Assembly: GCF_014284235.1 (NCBI RefSeq)
Contig: NZ_JACOGD010000001.1
Location: forward strand, 1 to 64,000
Source of the DNA: Cognatundibacterium curvum
GTDB lineage: Bacteria > Pseudomonadota > Gammaproteobacteria > Burkholderiales > Burkholderiaceae_D
Direction: 5' to 3'
Length of the DNA stretch: 64,000 bases
The translations under genes were made by a program, and so were the position numbers. Below the pieces are notes generated by a model. It saw nothing but the letters and a program-made list of their open reading frames with translations. It had not been told where the DNA came from and made no database searches. Positions 10,152 to 19,564 of the stretch are shown piece by piece; the stretch's first letter is position 1, and every line of letters begins with the position of its first letter.

Positions 10152-10693
10152 TGGCATTAAAATCGATCATTTATAAAGCAGAACTCAATATTTCTGATAT
10201 GGACCGCGGCTACTACGCGGATCACAACCTGACCATCGCAAGACACCCGTCGGAAACCGATGAACGCATGATGGTGCGGGTATTAGCCTTCGCGATTCAT
10301 GCCGCAGAAAGGCTGGAATTCGGTAAAGGGATTTCGGATACAGAAGAACCCGATTTATGGGAAAAGGACTATACCGATGCGATCCAGACCTGGATAGAAG
10401 TCGGCCAGCCGGATGACCGCCGCTTATTAAAGGCTTGCGGCCGTTCTGATAAGGTGTATGTGTACAGCTATGCCAGTGCCAGCGATGTCTGGTGGAAGCA
10501 GATGAACAGCCGCTTAGACCGCGCGAAAAATCTGTGCGTCAGAAATATCCCGTCCGAACAAAGTCAGGCACTGGAAAAACTGGCACAACGCACCATGCAA
10601 TTGCAATGCACGATACAGGATGGTCAGATCTGGCTGTCAGCCGGTGAGATATCGGTACAGATCGATGTGGAAACGCTGAAAGACTTTAGCTGA
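10151..10693 (+). CDS. yaeQ: YaeQ family protein
   Basis: Conserved 180-residue cytoplasmic protein of the YaeQ family, whose fold resembles PD-(D/E)XK nucleases. Its biological role is not settled. The start MALKSIIYKAELNISDMDRGYY and the core HPSETDERMMVRVLAFAIHA and LWEKDYTDAIQTWIEVGQPD match the family along its whole length. It is translationally coupled to purU (one-base overlap). Confidence 0.93.
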   Translation: MALKSIIYKAELNISDMDRGYYADHNLTIARHPSETDERMMVRVLAFAIHAAERLEFGKGISDTEEPDLWEKDYTDAIQTWIEVGQPDDRRLLKACGRSDKVYVYSYASASDVWWKQMNSRLDRAKNLCVRNIPSEQSQALEKLAQRTMQLQCTIQDGQIWLSAGEISVQIDVETLKDFS

Positions 10694-10697
10694 TCCT

Positions 10698-11333
10698 ATG
10701 CGTACACGCTGGCCAGCCAGACAGCATGGAGCACATGTGCTCATCCTGTTCTTGCTGGGTCTGGCACATTCAGGACTGATCGCTCTTTTGCTGCGCAGTC
10801 AGTTTGAGCCTTTGCGCTCTGGCTCCGCGACGCAAAGCCAAATCATGCAGCTGCTCTTGTCACCTGAGCCGCGTCAGCGCACGCTGACTGCACGCGACCC
10901 GGAGCAGCCAACTCTGCCAACTCAGTCACAGTCAGCCGGGCGGCGCCTGAGTCGCGCTGTATCGGCATCTGCATCCACATCTGCTCAGATCACCAATACA
11001 AATAACACCAGCAAAGCCAGCAATTCTGAATTAGCAGGCGATATTCAGCCAGCTGAACCAGCAGCACTGGACCTGCAAATTCGGCGTGACTGGCTGGTTC
11101 AGGATAAAGCCACGCCACAAGAGCTGGTGCGTAGCGATCCGCGCGCCAATTCAGTTAAACCTACACTTAGTGAACAATTTGCACTCAGACTCGGAACCCT
11201 GGAATGCGTTTTTCAGGAGCGCCTGCCCGATGGCCGCATCTATCGCGGCCCCGGCCGCTGGATCACAGTGCAGAACTTGCATAATGCGGTCAGTGGCGGT
11301 ACTGGCAGTACGAAATTATGTGTGCGCTATTGA
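10698..11333 (+). CDS. hypothetical membrane-anchored protein
   Basis: I do not recognise this 211-residue protein. It has a short basic N-terminus and one membrane helix at about residues 12-32 (VLILFLLGLAHSGLIALLL). A long Ser/Thr/Gln/Ala-rich linker follows (about 45-130). The small C-terminal domain holds two cysteines (GTLECVFQE and TKLCVRY) that could pair in the periplasm. The layout (inner-membrane anchor, flexible periplasmic linker, small terminal domain) recalls TonB-like or secretion accessory proteins, but no signature confirms it. It starts 4 bases after yaeQ and overlaps the convergent PhyH gene by 18 bases. Confidence 0.65.
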   Translation: MRTRWPARQHGAHVLILFLLGLAHSGLIALLLRSQFEPLRSGSATQSQIMQLLLSPEPRQRTLTARDPEQPTLPTQSQSAGRRLSRAVSASASTSAQITNTNNTSKASNSELAGDIQPAEPAALDLQIRRDWLVQDKATPQELVRSDPRANSVKPTLSEQFALRLGTLECVFQERLPDGRIYRGPGRWITVQNLHNAVSGGTGSTKLCVRY

Positions 11334-12035
11334 TGGCATGCGCTCTGCCCACTGTAAGGGAAAGGGCAGTGAGGCTGCACTCATTTCAAGATGCAGAATT
11401 CGCCTTTGCTGACAGAGTCTGGATTTATCTGACGCATGTAGTAGCAAAGGCCGCATCAGTAATACATCGCCAGCCTGCAGCTCGCAGTAGTGACTTTGGT
11501 CAGCGGCGCTGCGCTGGCTGATTTCTTCCAGTGTCAATTTCCCTGCCTGATGACTGCCGGGGATCACCTTCAGTGCGCCATTATCCCGGTCGCTATCGTT
11601 AAGTGCGAAGCGCCAGGTCAGCATACTATTGAGGATATCTGCCGGTGGCTCCACATGAAAAATACCATTTTTCTGCGTCCATTTTTGATAGTCCCTCAAT
11701 CTGGCTGAAGATGTATTGACGCAAATAGTCTTATCCTGGTGCCAGGGAACCAGCCAGTTGTGTGCTGCATTTTTATTGAAAAACAGACTGCGTACCGTGC
11801 TCGCTGCGCTCAGACCTAGCACGCTAAGCACCGCATGCATTGCTGAAACCGGAAGTGCAGCCTGAATTGCCGGATACTGTTGCAGCACTTGTCTGACGCC
11901 ATACTGTTCCTGAATAGCAGTGCAGGCAGAACGTAAGGCTTCAAGTTCGGTAGAGTTCAGAAATTTTCTGAGAATGAAGTAGCCCTTTGCATGCAATTCC
12001 GTTTGCATGCTGGCTGAGCTGTGCTGAGAAATCAT
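11316..12035 (-). CDS. phytanoyl-CoA dioxygenase (PhyH) family protein
   Basis: Non-haem Fe(II)/2-oxoglutarate-dependent oxygenase, 239 residues. The iron site is seen as His-X-Asp in VPWHQDKTICV and the distal His in LMRPLLLHASDKS. An Arg suited to bind 2-oxoglutarate follows in QQRRILHLEMSA. The N-terminal pattern GYFILRKFLNSTELEALR is the usual family opening. The substrate is unknown. Its 3' end overlaps the convergent anchored unknown by 18 bases. Confidence 0.85.
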   Translation of the reverse strand: MISQHSSASMQTELHAKGYFILRKFLNSTELEALRSACTAIQEQYGVRQVLQQYPAIQAALPVSAMHAVLSVLGLSAASTVRSLFFNKNAAHNWLVPWHQDKTICVNTSSARLRDYQKWTQKNGIFHVEPPADILNSMLTWRFALNDSDRDNGALKVIPGSHQAGKLTLEEISQRSAADQSHYCELQAGDVLLMRPLLLHASDKSRLCQQRRILHLEMSAASLPFPLQWAERMPSIAHT

Positions 12036-12101
12036 GTCTGAAGTGAGGTGCAGATAAGCGCAAAGCGTCTCTGGATGCCTTGCGCATATCCTCTAATCAG
12101 C

Positions 12102-12773
12102 TCAGTCTGCCAACACCTTAGTCAGCCAGTTGCCGATATCGACGATTTCTTCCGCGCAGACGGAGTGTGGCATCGGGTAGGTGTGCCATTCTATCTGGTA
12201 GCCGCATTGTTCCAGCAACTGACGCGATTGTTCTGCTCGCTGCAGAGGAATCACGGGATCAGCTACGCCGTGCACCAGGAATATCGGCGTATTCTGGTTA
12301 GCAGGGTGACGCTCGGCAGCGATGTGCGCGCTGAGTGGCACATAGCCCGACAAGCACAGCATGCCGCCCAGTTGCTGCGGGTAGCGCAAGCCAGTTTGTA
12401 AGGTCATGGCGCAGCCTTGTGAGAAACCAGCCAGGATGATGCGATGCGCAGGTATGCCGCGCTCGATTTCTCTGGCGATCAGTTTTTCTATTTCACCTTG
12501 TGACTGACGCAGGCCAGCTTCATCTTCACGTCTTGCGATGTCGGTGCCCAGTATGTCGTACCAGGCGCGCATGACGTAGCCGCCGTTGATGGTGACTGGC
12601 ATGGTTGGCGCATTCGGAAACACAAAGCGGATGGGCGGACAGGCGCGCAAATCCAGCTCTTTGACGATAGGGACGAAATCATTGGCGTCCGCACCCCGTC
12701 CATGCATCCAGATGATGGAGGCAGTTACTTGCGGGGCGCTTTCCAGTTCTATGGTGGTCAGGTATTGGCTCAT
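12102..12773 (-). CDS. alpha/beta-hydrolase carboxylesterase (phospholipase/carboxylesterase family)
   Basis: Small serine esterase, 223 residues, of the group that includes Pseudomonas EstB and eukaryotic acyl-protein thioesterase. The oxyanion region is WMHGRGADANDFVP. The nucleophile is Ser in GFSQGCAMTL, the Asp is in FLVHGVADPVIP and the His is in PMPHSVCAEE, so the triad is complete. It has no signal peptide. It probably hydrolyses short-chain esters or thioesters. Confidence 0.9.
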   Translation of the reverse strand: MSQYLTTIELESAPQVTASIIWMHGRGADANDFVPIVKELDLRACPPIRFVFPNAPTMPVTINGGYVMRAWYDILGTDIARREDEAGLRQSQGEIEKLIAREIERGIPAHRIILAGFSQGCAMTLQTGLRYPQQLGGMLCLSGYVPLSAHIAAERHPANQNTPIFLVHGVADPVIPLQRAEQSRQLLEQCGYQIEWHTYPMPHSVCAEEIVDIGNWLTKVLAD

Positions 12774-12841
12774 GACAGGCTGATGCTCAGTTTAAGTGTT
12801 AACGCGGTGTTGGGTATTGAAGCGGTGCTTACTATGCCGTT

Positions 12842-13459
12842 TCAGGCTGGGTCCGGCTGTTTGCGTATTGCTGATTTCGGGCGGAACGCCTGACATACAG
12901 CGGCATGGGTTTCCACATACGGGCCACCGATCAGATCGATGCAATACGGTACAGCCGCAAAGATGCCGGGCAACAGCAGCTTGCCATCCGCATCCCTTAA
13001 GCCTTCCAGCGTTTCTTTAATCGATTTGGGCTGACCCGGTAAATTCATGATCAGTGCGGCATGGCTGTCGGTTTCACGTATCACCGCAACCTGACGTGAC
13101 AGGATGGCCGTCGGCACAAAACGCAGACTGATCTGACGCATTTGCTCGCCAAAGCCAGGCATTTCTTTGGTGCCCACCGCCAGTGTCGCTTCCGGTGTCA
13201 CATCGCGCCGTGACGGGCCGGTGCCGCCGGTCGTGACCACCAGATCGCAATGCGCCTGGTCGACCAGTTCTGTCAGTGCTGCTTCGATCGCACTGCGCTC
13301 GTCAGGAATCAGGCGGGTTTCCAGATGCCAGGGCGTGGCCAGTGCCTGACTGAACCAGTCCTGCAAAGCGGGCAAGCCCTGATCCTGATAAACACCGGCC
13401 GAAGCACGGTCTGATACTGAGACCAGACCGATACGTAGAGCGCGTTCGGTATCACTCAT
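12842..13459 (-). CDS. mog: molybdopterin adenylyltransferase
   Basis: Activates molybdopterin by adenylation before molybdenum insertion, in the cytoplasm. It is 205 residues from ATG 13459. The frame reaches 13489, but the extra ten residues would lie deep in darP and the family begins near MSDTERALRIG. The MoaB/Mog signature VVTTGGTGPSRRDVTPEAT is intact, followed by LPGQPKSIKETLEGL. The start lies inside the last codons of darP (8-base overlap), so translation is coupled. Confidence 0.92.
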   Translation of the reverse strand: MSDTERALRIGLVSVSDRASAGVYQDQGLPALQDWFSQALATPWHLETRLIPDERSAIEAALTELVDQAHCDLVVTTGGTGPSRRDVTPEATLAVGTKEMPGFGEQMRQISLRFVPTAILSRQVAVIRETDSHAALIMNLPGQPKSIKETLEGLRDADGKLLLPGIFAAVPYCIDLIGGPYVETHAAVCQAFRPKSAIRKQPDPA

Positions 13460-14054
13460 CGAAGGCTTCGTCCTCGGCATCTTCTTCATCTGTCTCGTCC
13501 TGCGCGCCAGCTGGTTTTTTGCTGATCTGCTTCAGGATCTGGAAGATTTCGCGATAGGCTTTCGGCGCCTTGTTTTCCGCCTGCTCTTTACGCGCATTGC
13601 GGATCAGGGTACGTAACTGCTGTACATCCAGTTCCGGATGTTCAGCCAGCAATTCTGTGAGCGCATTGTCATCGGCCAGCAATTTGTCACGGCGGCGTTC
13701 CAACGCATGCATTGCTGCAGTCTCGGATTTAGACGCGCCTTTCCAGCTATCGATGGTTTTCTGTATCAGTGCGACTTCTTCTTCATCAAGCGTGCGCATT
13801 TTTTTGCCGACATATTGCATCTGGCGGCGGCGACCTTCGTGGTTCTTGATTTGCTGGCATTCCAGAATCGCGTCGCGCACGTCTTCTGGCATAGGAACGC
13901 GCTTGACACGGTCACGCGGCTGTTCAACCAGTTCTTCTCCCAGTTTTTGCAAGGCGGTCATCTCGCGCTTGAGCTGGGATTTTGATGGACGTTCGTACTC
14001 TTGTTCGAACTCGTTGGATTGGTAGCCACATGAGCCACGGTTTGGATTTGGCAT
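13452..14054 (-). CDS. darP: ribosome biogenesis factor DarP (YjgA)
   Basis: DUF615 protein of 200 residues that binds late 50S ribosome precursors. The core KREMTALQKLGEELVEQPRD and CQQIKNHEGRRRQMQYVGKK is highly conserved. The C-terminus is acidic (DETDEEDAEDEAFDE), longer than in E. coli. It is transcribed divergently from pmbA and overlaps mog by 8 bases. The darP/pmbA divergent pair is a common arrangement in proteobacteria. Confidence 0.93.
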   Translation of the reverse strand: MPNPNRGSCGYQSNEFEQEYERPSKSQLKREMTALQKLGEELVEQPRDRVKRVPMPEDVRDAILECQQIKNHEGRRRQMQYVGKKMRTLDEEEVALIQKTIDSWKGASKSETAAMHALERRRDKLLADDNALTELLAEHPELDVQQLRTLIRNARKEQAENKAPKAYREIFQILKQISKKPAGAQDETDEEDAEDEAFDE

Positions 14055-14258
14055 AATTCTGCGCCTTTACTGTATAAACTTTATGAAACGGCTGCTATGA
14101 TACCCGTTTTAGTGGGCGCCGCGACAAAAATGCCCATTCTGACAGCCGGGATGCAGTCGAAAAGCTGCCGCGCGCTGTCTGCAGTGCGCAGTTTCCGGTG
14201 TCGCATCGGCCTGAGAACTGGCAGCCCTATCCTCGTATTTATAGTAAAGAAAACGTCT

Positions 14259-15611
14259 ATGAGCAAACCCGTGTTCTCCCATTCCCAGGATCAGTTGCGG
14301 CAGATCGCGAATGATATGTTACGTTTTGCGAAAGAAAAAGGCGCGTCGGATGCGGCGGTCGAGATCAGTGAAGGTGGTGGTCTGTCGATCAGCGTGCGCA
14401 AAGGGAAGGTAGAGACTATAGAGCTGAACCGCGATAAAGGCATAGGCATTACGGTCTATCTGGGTCAGCGTCGTGGTAATGCCAGCACTTCGGATTTTTC
14501 TGAGCGTGCGCTGCGTGACACCGTGGAGGCTGCGTACAATATTGCGCGCTTCACCGCCGAGGATGACTGCGCCGGGTTGCCGGATGCCGATATGCTGGAG
14601 CTGGCACCGCGTGATCTCAAGCTGTGCTACCCATGGCAGATCAGCGCGGAAGAAGCGATAGAAATCGCCCAGCGTACAGAAGCGGCTGCCTTTGCGGTCG
14701 ATAAGCGCATCACGAACAGCGAAGGCGCCAGCGTACATGTACAGCAGTCGCATTTTGTGGCTGCAAATTCGCGCGGTTTCATCGGTGGCTATCCGATCTC
14801 ACGCCATACCATTTCGGTAGCACCGATTGCCGGTAAGGGCGCAGCGATGCAGCGCGATGACTGGTACTCTTCACAACGTAATCCTGCCAAATTGGCTAAG
14901 CCCGAAGAAATCGGTCGCTTTGCCGCTGAGCGTGCACTGGCGCGCCTGCATGGACGCAAGCTGACAACCCGTCAATGCCCGGTCTTGTTTGAGGCGCCTT
15001 TAGCTGCAGGCATATTGGGTGCCTTTGTGCAGGCTACCTCGGGTGGAGCTTTATACCGTAAATCCAGCTTCTTGCTCGATAGCCTGGGTACACAGATTTT
15101 CCCATCGCATATACAAGTGCTGGAAGATCCGCATGTGCCGGGTGCGGTGGGCTCTTCTCCGTTTGATGACGAGGGTGTGCGCACCAATAAACGTGAAGTG
15201 GTTACGCAAGGCGTATTGCAAGGCTATTTCCTGTCCTCGTATTCGGCGCGTAAGCTGGGCATGCAAACTACGGGTAATGCGGGAGGTTCGCATAACTTGA
15301 GTCTGCTGTCGTCGCAAACCAAACGGGGTGATCATTTCGCCGGTATGCTTAAAAAAATGGGTACCGGTTTGTTGGTGACTGAGCTGATGGGGCAGGGCGT
15401 GAATTATGTGACGGGCGATTATTCGCGTGGCGCATCTGGCTACTGGGTGGAGAACGGCGAAATCCAATATCCGGTTGAAGAAATCACGATTGCTGGCAAT
15501 ATGCGCGATATGTTCCGTCAAATCGTCGCGATTGGTAATGACACACTGATCCGTGGTACCAAACAGACCGGCTCCATCCTGATTGAAAATATGATGGTGG
15601 CGGGGAATTAA
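14259..15611 (+). CDS. pmbA: TldE/PmbA metalloprotease subunit
   Basis: Subunit of the TldD/TldE protease that matures microcin-type peptides and degrades unfolded peptides. It is 450 residues from ATG 14259; upstream in-frame sequence to 14097 is not family-like. Core motifs include NRDKGIGITVYLGQRRGNAS and GAVGSSPFDDEGVRTNKREV, and the C-terminal GASGYWVENGEIQYPVEE is typical. TldE lacks the HExxxH zinc motif of TldD and none is seen here. No tldD is in the window. It is transcribed divergently from darP. Confidence 0.93.
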   Translation: MSKPVFSHSQDQLRQIANDMLRFAKEKGASDAAVEISEGGGLSISVRKGKVETIELNRDKGIGITVYLGQRRGNASTSDFSERALRDTVEAAYNIARFTAEDDCAGLPDADMLELAPRDLKLCYPWQISAEEAIEIAQRTEAAAFAVDKRITNSEGASVHVQQSHFVAANSRGFIGGYPISRHTISVAPIAGKGAAMQRDDWYSSQRNPAKLAKPEEIGRFAAERALARLHGRKLTTRQCPVLFEAPLAAGILGAFVQATSGGALYRKSSFLLDSLGTQIFPSHIQVLEDPHVPGAVGSSPFDDEGVRTNKREVVTQGVLQGYFLSSYSARKLGMQTTGNAGGSHNLSLLSSQTKRGDHFAGMLKKMGTGLLVTELMGQGVNYVTGDYSRGASGYWVENGEIQYPVEEITIAGNMRDMFRQIVAIGNDTLIRGTKQTGSILIENMMVAGN

Positions 15612-15667
15612 GAAATTTAAGAATTAAATGCAGGGATGCAGCCAGACTGATCATGCAAGGAATATAC

Positions 15668-15705
15668 ACAACGGCAGGGATGAAAGTCCTTGCCGTTGTT
15701 GTTTG
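15668..15705. terminator. stem-loop terminator between convergent genes
   Basis: A 13-bp stem with one wobble pair (15668-15680 with 15687-15699) and a 6-base loop is followed by TTGTTTG. It lies between pmbA and the convergent binding-protein gene. Confidence 0.7.
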
Positions 15706-15750
15706 TGGTCCAGTCTGTATTGCCGGGTTTGTACAAACTTTGCGCAGATT

Positions 15751-16896
15751 TTATTTAAGTAAAACGAATTTGCCGCCTTTGGCAATGTTAACGATGGCCT
15801 CTTGCTGCGCATCGTAACCCGATTCCTTGCCATCTCTGGCAGGCGCTTTGCGGAACGCAAATTTACCCGTCGCACCTTCATGCCTTACCTGAGGCAGTGC
15901 ATCGCGCAATGCGACACGGTCTTTAGCCAGGTCACCGCTTAAGCGTATCGTTTTGAGCGCTTCCGCCACAATGTACATCGCATCATAAGCCTGAGCGGCG
16001 AACTGATCGGGTTCAGTCTTGAATCTGGCGCGGTAATCGGTCAGGAATTGCTTATTGGCCGGGGTGACGTTTTCAACTGACCAGGGGCTGCCCATCAGCG
16101 TGTTATCGGCGGCATCTTTGGCTATATCAAACAGCTTAGATGAGTTAAAACCGTTACCGCCTATGAAGGGCTGCTTCATGCTCAGTGAGCGGGTCTGCAG
16201 GATGATGTTGGCGGCTTCTTCGGTCAGGCAAGAACATACGATGGCATCGGGTGCCGAATCTTTAATTCTGTTGAGTTGCGCTTTGAAGGACGTTTCGCCT
16301 TTGCTATAGGTCTCTGTGTTGGTGACCAGGACGTGTTGATCCGCCAGGGTGTTTTTGAACACATCATAGCCACTCTTGGTGAACGCATCGTCATTGCCAT
16401 AAATGATGGCGACCTTCCTGATCTGGAACTGTCTGATCGCGGCGCGTACTGTAGTCGGTAACACGTCTGCTTCGGTGACGGAGTTACGGAAAGTGTAGGG
16501 TCCCATGGCTGTGATGCCATCAGCGGTATTGCTGGTTGCGAACACCACAGTTTTGGCCAGATTGGCGACGGGGTCAGCAGCGAATGCGGAGTTAGACAGG
16601 GTAGGGCCAAACAGCATCAATACCTTATCCTGATAAATCAGCTTTTTAAAGACATTGACTGCCTCTTCTTTTTTACCCTGTTCATCGGCAATCACCAATA
16701 CCAGCTTATTGCCATTGATGCCGCCTTGCGCATTGATGCTGTCGGCAGCGAGCATCAGCCCATTCCGTATCGGGCCACCGTACTTGATGGTAGGGCCGCT
16801 CAATGCAGCGGCGAGGCCGATGCGGACATCGGCCGCCTGTACCATGAATGGGCACAGGCTCAAGAGTGCGGCATAAAGCTTAAACTGCTGCGACAT
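15751..16896 (-). CDS. branched-chain amino acid ABC transporter substrate-binding protein
   Basis: Periplasmic-binding protein type I, LivJ-like, 381 residues. The signal peptide is residues 1-21 (MSQQFKLYAALLSLCPFMVQA). It is followed by VRIGLAAALSGPTIKYGG and the ABC-type receptor core INAQGGINGNKLVLVIADEQ, IYGNDDAFTKSGYDVFK and FAAQAYDAMYIVAEAL. A CGGAG ribosome site lies just ahead of the ATG. No permease or ATPase genes are adjacent, so it is an orphan binding protein and the ligand is open. Confidence 0.88.
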   Translation of the reverse strand: MSQQFKLYAALLSLCPFMVQAADVRIGLAAALSGPTIKYGGPIRNGLMLAADSINAQGGINGNKLVLVIADEQGKKEEAVNVFKKLIYQDKVLMLFGPTLSNSAFAADPVANLAKTVVFATSNTADGITAMGPYTFRNSVTEADVLPTTVRAAIRQFQIRKVAIIYGNDDAFTKSGYDVFKNTLADQHVLVTNTETYSKGETSFKAQLNRIKDSAPDAIVCSCLTEEAANIILQTRSLSMKQPFIGGNGFNSSKLFDIAKDAADNTLMGSPWSVENVTPANKQFLTDYRARFKTEPDQFAAQAYDAMYIVAEALKTIRLSGDLAKDRVALRDALPQVRHEGATGKFAFRKAPARDGKESGYDAQQEAIVNIAKGGKFVLLK

Positions 16897-17006
16897 TGTA
16901 TCTCCGGACGCTTTTAATCGTTATCTGCTGATTGTATGGTGAAGTACAGATGTCGGCAATCAGGAATGCGGTTCCTTGTGTCGGAGAGTGCCTTAGATGA
17001 CACGAA

Positions 17007-17030
17007 CTGGTCCGCGCGAACGCGGACCAG
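17007..17030. terminator. strong hairpin beyond argH
   Basis: A perfect 10-bp stem CTGGTCCGCG / CGCGGACCAG with a CGAA tetraloop lies 6 bases past the argH stop. It lacks a clear T run on the minus strand, so it may protect or weakly terminate the argH message. Confidence 0.5.
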
Positions 17031-17035
17031 GCATC

Positions 17036-18430
17036 TTAAGCCAGTTGCTGACGCGCACGCGCGATCGCCAGCCGCACTTGTGCGGGTGCCGTGCCGCCGA
17101 CATGATTGCGCGCTGCTACTGAGCCTTCCAGTGTCAGTACTGAAAAAATATCAGCTTCTATCAAGCCTGAGTAAGTTTGCAGTTCGTCCAGTGACATATC
17201 ACTGAGGTCACAGCCTTTTTCTACGCAGGTTTTGACTGCATGGGCAACAGCCTCGTGCGCATCGCGGAATGGCAAACCTTTTTTCACCAGATAATCCGCG
17301 AGGTCAGTTGCGGTCGCATAGCCTTGTAAAGCAGCGGCACGCATGGCTTCTGGCTTCACGCTGATGCCGGTGGCCATGTCAGCAAAAATCCTGAGGGTAT
17401 CGACCACGGTATCAACCGTGTCAAACAAAGGTTCTTTGTCTTCCTGATTATCTTTGTTGTAGGCCAGAGGCTGGCCTTTCATCAGCGTCAGCAAGGCGAT
17501 CAGGTGACCATTGACGCGACCTGTTTTGCCACGCGCCAGTTCAGGTACGTCAGGATTTTTCTTTTGCGGCATGATCGATGAGCCGGTGCAGAAGCGGTCG
17601 GCGATATCAATGAAGCCTACCCGTGGGCTCATCCAGATCACCAGTTCTTCCGACATGCGTGAAATATGCGTCATCACCAGTGCTGCGGCTGCGCAGAATT
17701 CAATCGCAAAATCGCGGTCAGAGACGGCATCGAGCGAGTTGTAGCAAACTTCATCAAAGCCCAGGGTTTTTGCCACGCGTTCACGGTCGATAGGGAAGGT
17801 GGTGCCGGCCAGCGCGGCGGCGCCCAGTGGTAAGCGGTTGACCCGTTTGCGGCAATCCAGCATGCGCTCGGTATCACGCCCAAACATTTCTACATAGGCC
17901 AGTATGTGGTGGCCGAAGGTGATCGGTTGTGCCACTTGCATATGGGTGAAACCAGGCAGGATCGTATCTGCATTTTTTTCAGCCAGATCAATCAGTGCCG
18001 AGCGCAAAGCGCGCAACAGATCGACGATATTGTCGATGGCAGAGCGCATATACAGACGGATATCGGTCGCGACCTGATCGTTTCTGGAGCGGCCGGTATG
18101 CAGGCGTTTGCCAGCGTCACCCACCAGTTCGGTCAGTCGCTTTTCTATATTCAGATGCACATCTTCCAGATCCAGCAGCCATTCAAATTTGCCAGACTCA
18201 ATCTCACCCAGTATCTGCTGCATGCCGCGCTGAATATCGGCATAATCCTGCGCGCTGATGATGTGTTGCGCGCACAGCATTTCAGCATGTGCCAGCGAAC
18301 CCTGGATATCAACCAGCGCCATGCGGTTGTCAAAGAAGACCGAAGCGGTGTAACGTTTGACCAGATCAGAAACAGGTTCAGAGAAGCGCGCCGACCAGGC
18401 TTCGCTTTTTTTATTGAATTGTGATGTCAT
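17036..18430 (-). CDS. argH: argininosuccinate lyase
   Basis: Last step of arginine synthesis: cleaves argininosuccinate to arginine and fumarate. It is 464 residues, normal length. The fumarase/aspartase superfamily signature [20 protein letters not shown] carries the catalytic Ser. [13 protein letters not shown] and [14 protein letters not shown] supply the other active-site residues. It is divergent from the adjacent algZ-algR pair, an arrangement known from pseudomonads and many Burkholderiales. Confidence 0.97.
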   Translation of the reverse strand: MTSQFNKKSEAWSARFSEPVSDLVKRYTASVFFDNRMALVDIQGSLAHAEMLCAQHIISAQDYADIQRGMQQILGEIESGKFEWLLDLEDVHLNIEKRLTELVGDAGKRLHTGRSRNDQVATDIRLYMRSAIDNIVDLLRALRSALIDLAEKNADTILPGFTHMQVAQPITFGHHILAYVEMFGRDTERMLDCRKRVNRLPLGAAALAGTTFPIDRERVAKTLGFDEVCYNSLDAVSDRDFAIEFCAAAALVMTHISRMSEELVIWMSPRVGFIDIADRFCTGSSIMPQKKNPDVPELARGKTGRVNGHLIALLTLMKGQPLAYNKDNQEDKEPLFDTVDTVVDTLRIFADMATGISVKPEAMRAAALQGYATATDLADYLVKKGLPFRDAHEAVAHAVKTCVEKGCDLSDMSLDELQTYSGLIEADIFSVLTLEGSVAARNHVGGTAPAQVRLAIARARQQLA

Positions 18431-18521
18431 AATGAATGGTTTGCCGTAATAGGCAGCGGTTTGCAGTAAGTTTTCAGCAGATTATAAAGCAAGCGCCTCA
18501 TTTTCCCGAATAAAAGCATCG

Positions 18522-19559
18522 ATGAGTAAGAAAACACCCGCCTCCAGCTTTGAGCCCTACATCCCGGATTGCTGCAATCTCGGTGTGGTTTTCCGCGTGC
18601 TGCTCACGGTGAGTGTGGTGGTGCTGGCCGGATTGTGGTCGCGCGGCGACAGTGTCTGGCTGGTGCTGGGTAATTTCATGGAGGCGTCAATACTGATAGA
18701 GCTGATCTGCCTGTGCTCGCTGTTTTTGCTGTGTCTGTGCCGGCGAGCACTGTATCAGGTCTATTTGCCACCGCTGCTGCAGCGTAGCCTGTGTGCGCTG
18801 TTGCCGGCACTGGTGAGCTGGCTGGCGATAGGTTCACTGCGCAGTATGGATTGGTTTGTTTTGATTTTCCCCAGGCTGGATCTGGCTTTCGTGGTATTGG
18901 CAGCGGCTTGTGCCGGACTGCTGTTTCAACAGTATTTTGAAATGCGTACGCGTGCCTTTTCGCCCGCACTCGGCGAGGCCAGGCTGCAGGCTTTACAGGC
19001 CCGTATCCGGCCTCATTTTCTGTTTAACAGCCTCAATACTGCACTGTCACTGATCAGAACAGATCCGCGCCGTGCCGAAGTGGTGCTGGAAGATTTGTCG
19101 GATTTATTCCGCATCCTGATGCGCGACACGCGCACCATGATCAGTTTGCGTGATGAATTGCGGCTGTGTGAGCAATATCTGGCAATAGAGACGTTGCGTC
19201 TGGGTGAACGCCTGCATGTGATCTGGGATAGGCCAGATTTGTCAGACGATGAAGCGCGCGAGGTGGAGATACCCTCTTTGCTGCTGCAGCCCTTGATAGA
19301 AAATGCGGTGCATTACGGCGTGGAGCCGTCGGCAGAAAAGTCTGACATTTCAATTCAATTGAAAAAAAGTTTAAATAAGATTGAAATCCGTATCAGAAAC
19401 CCGCAGCATGCGCGATCCGGTACGCCATCTGGCAATCAGATGGCACTGGAAAACATCCGGCAGCGCCTGGCTTTGCTCTATGACGTGGAGGCAGGCATGA
19501 GCAGTATGGCTGCGGATGGCTACTTTGAAGTGAAACTGTATTTTCCGGCACGCCGCTGA
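18522..19559 (+). CDS. algZ: LytS-type sensor histidine kinase (AlgZ/FimS-like)
   Basis: Membrane histidine kinase of the His_kinase (LytS/YehU) family, 345 residues. The N-terminus has four or so hydrophobic helices (about residues 18-145) with no large periplasmic domain. The phosphoacceptor region is QARIRPHFLFNSLNTALSLI and the ATP-binding region contains LLLQPLIENAVHYGVEP (N box) and a degenerate G box. Its regulator follows 5 bases downstream. The name rests on position next to argH; whether it governs alginate-like functions here is unknown. Confidence 0.88.
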   Translation: MSKKTPASSFEPYIPDCCNLGVVFRVLLTVSVVVLAGLWSRGDSVWLVLGNFMEASILIELICLCSLFLLCLCRRALYQVYLPPLLQRSLCALLPALVSWLAIGSLRSMDWFVLIFPRLDLAFVVLAAACAGLLFQQYFEMRTRAFSPALGEARLQALQARIRPHFLFNSLNTALSLIRTDPRRAEVVLEDLSDLFRILMRDTRTMISLRDELRLCEQYLAIETLRLGERLHVIWDRPDLSDDEAREVEIPSLLLQPLIENAVHYGVEPSAEKSDISIQLKKSLNKIEIRIRNPQHARSGTPSGNQMALENIRQRLALLYDVEAGMSSMAADGYFEVKLYFPARR

Positions 19560-19564
19560 CGACC

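Noticed and set aside
16897..17035. Small RNA in the gap between the binding protein and argH
   Set aside because: The hairpin is best explained as the 3' end of argH; no promoter is seen.
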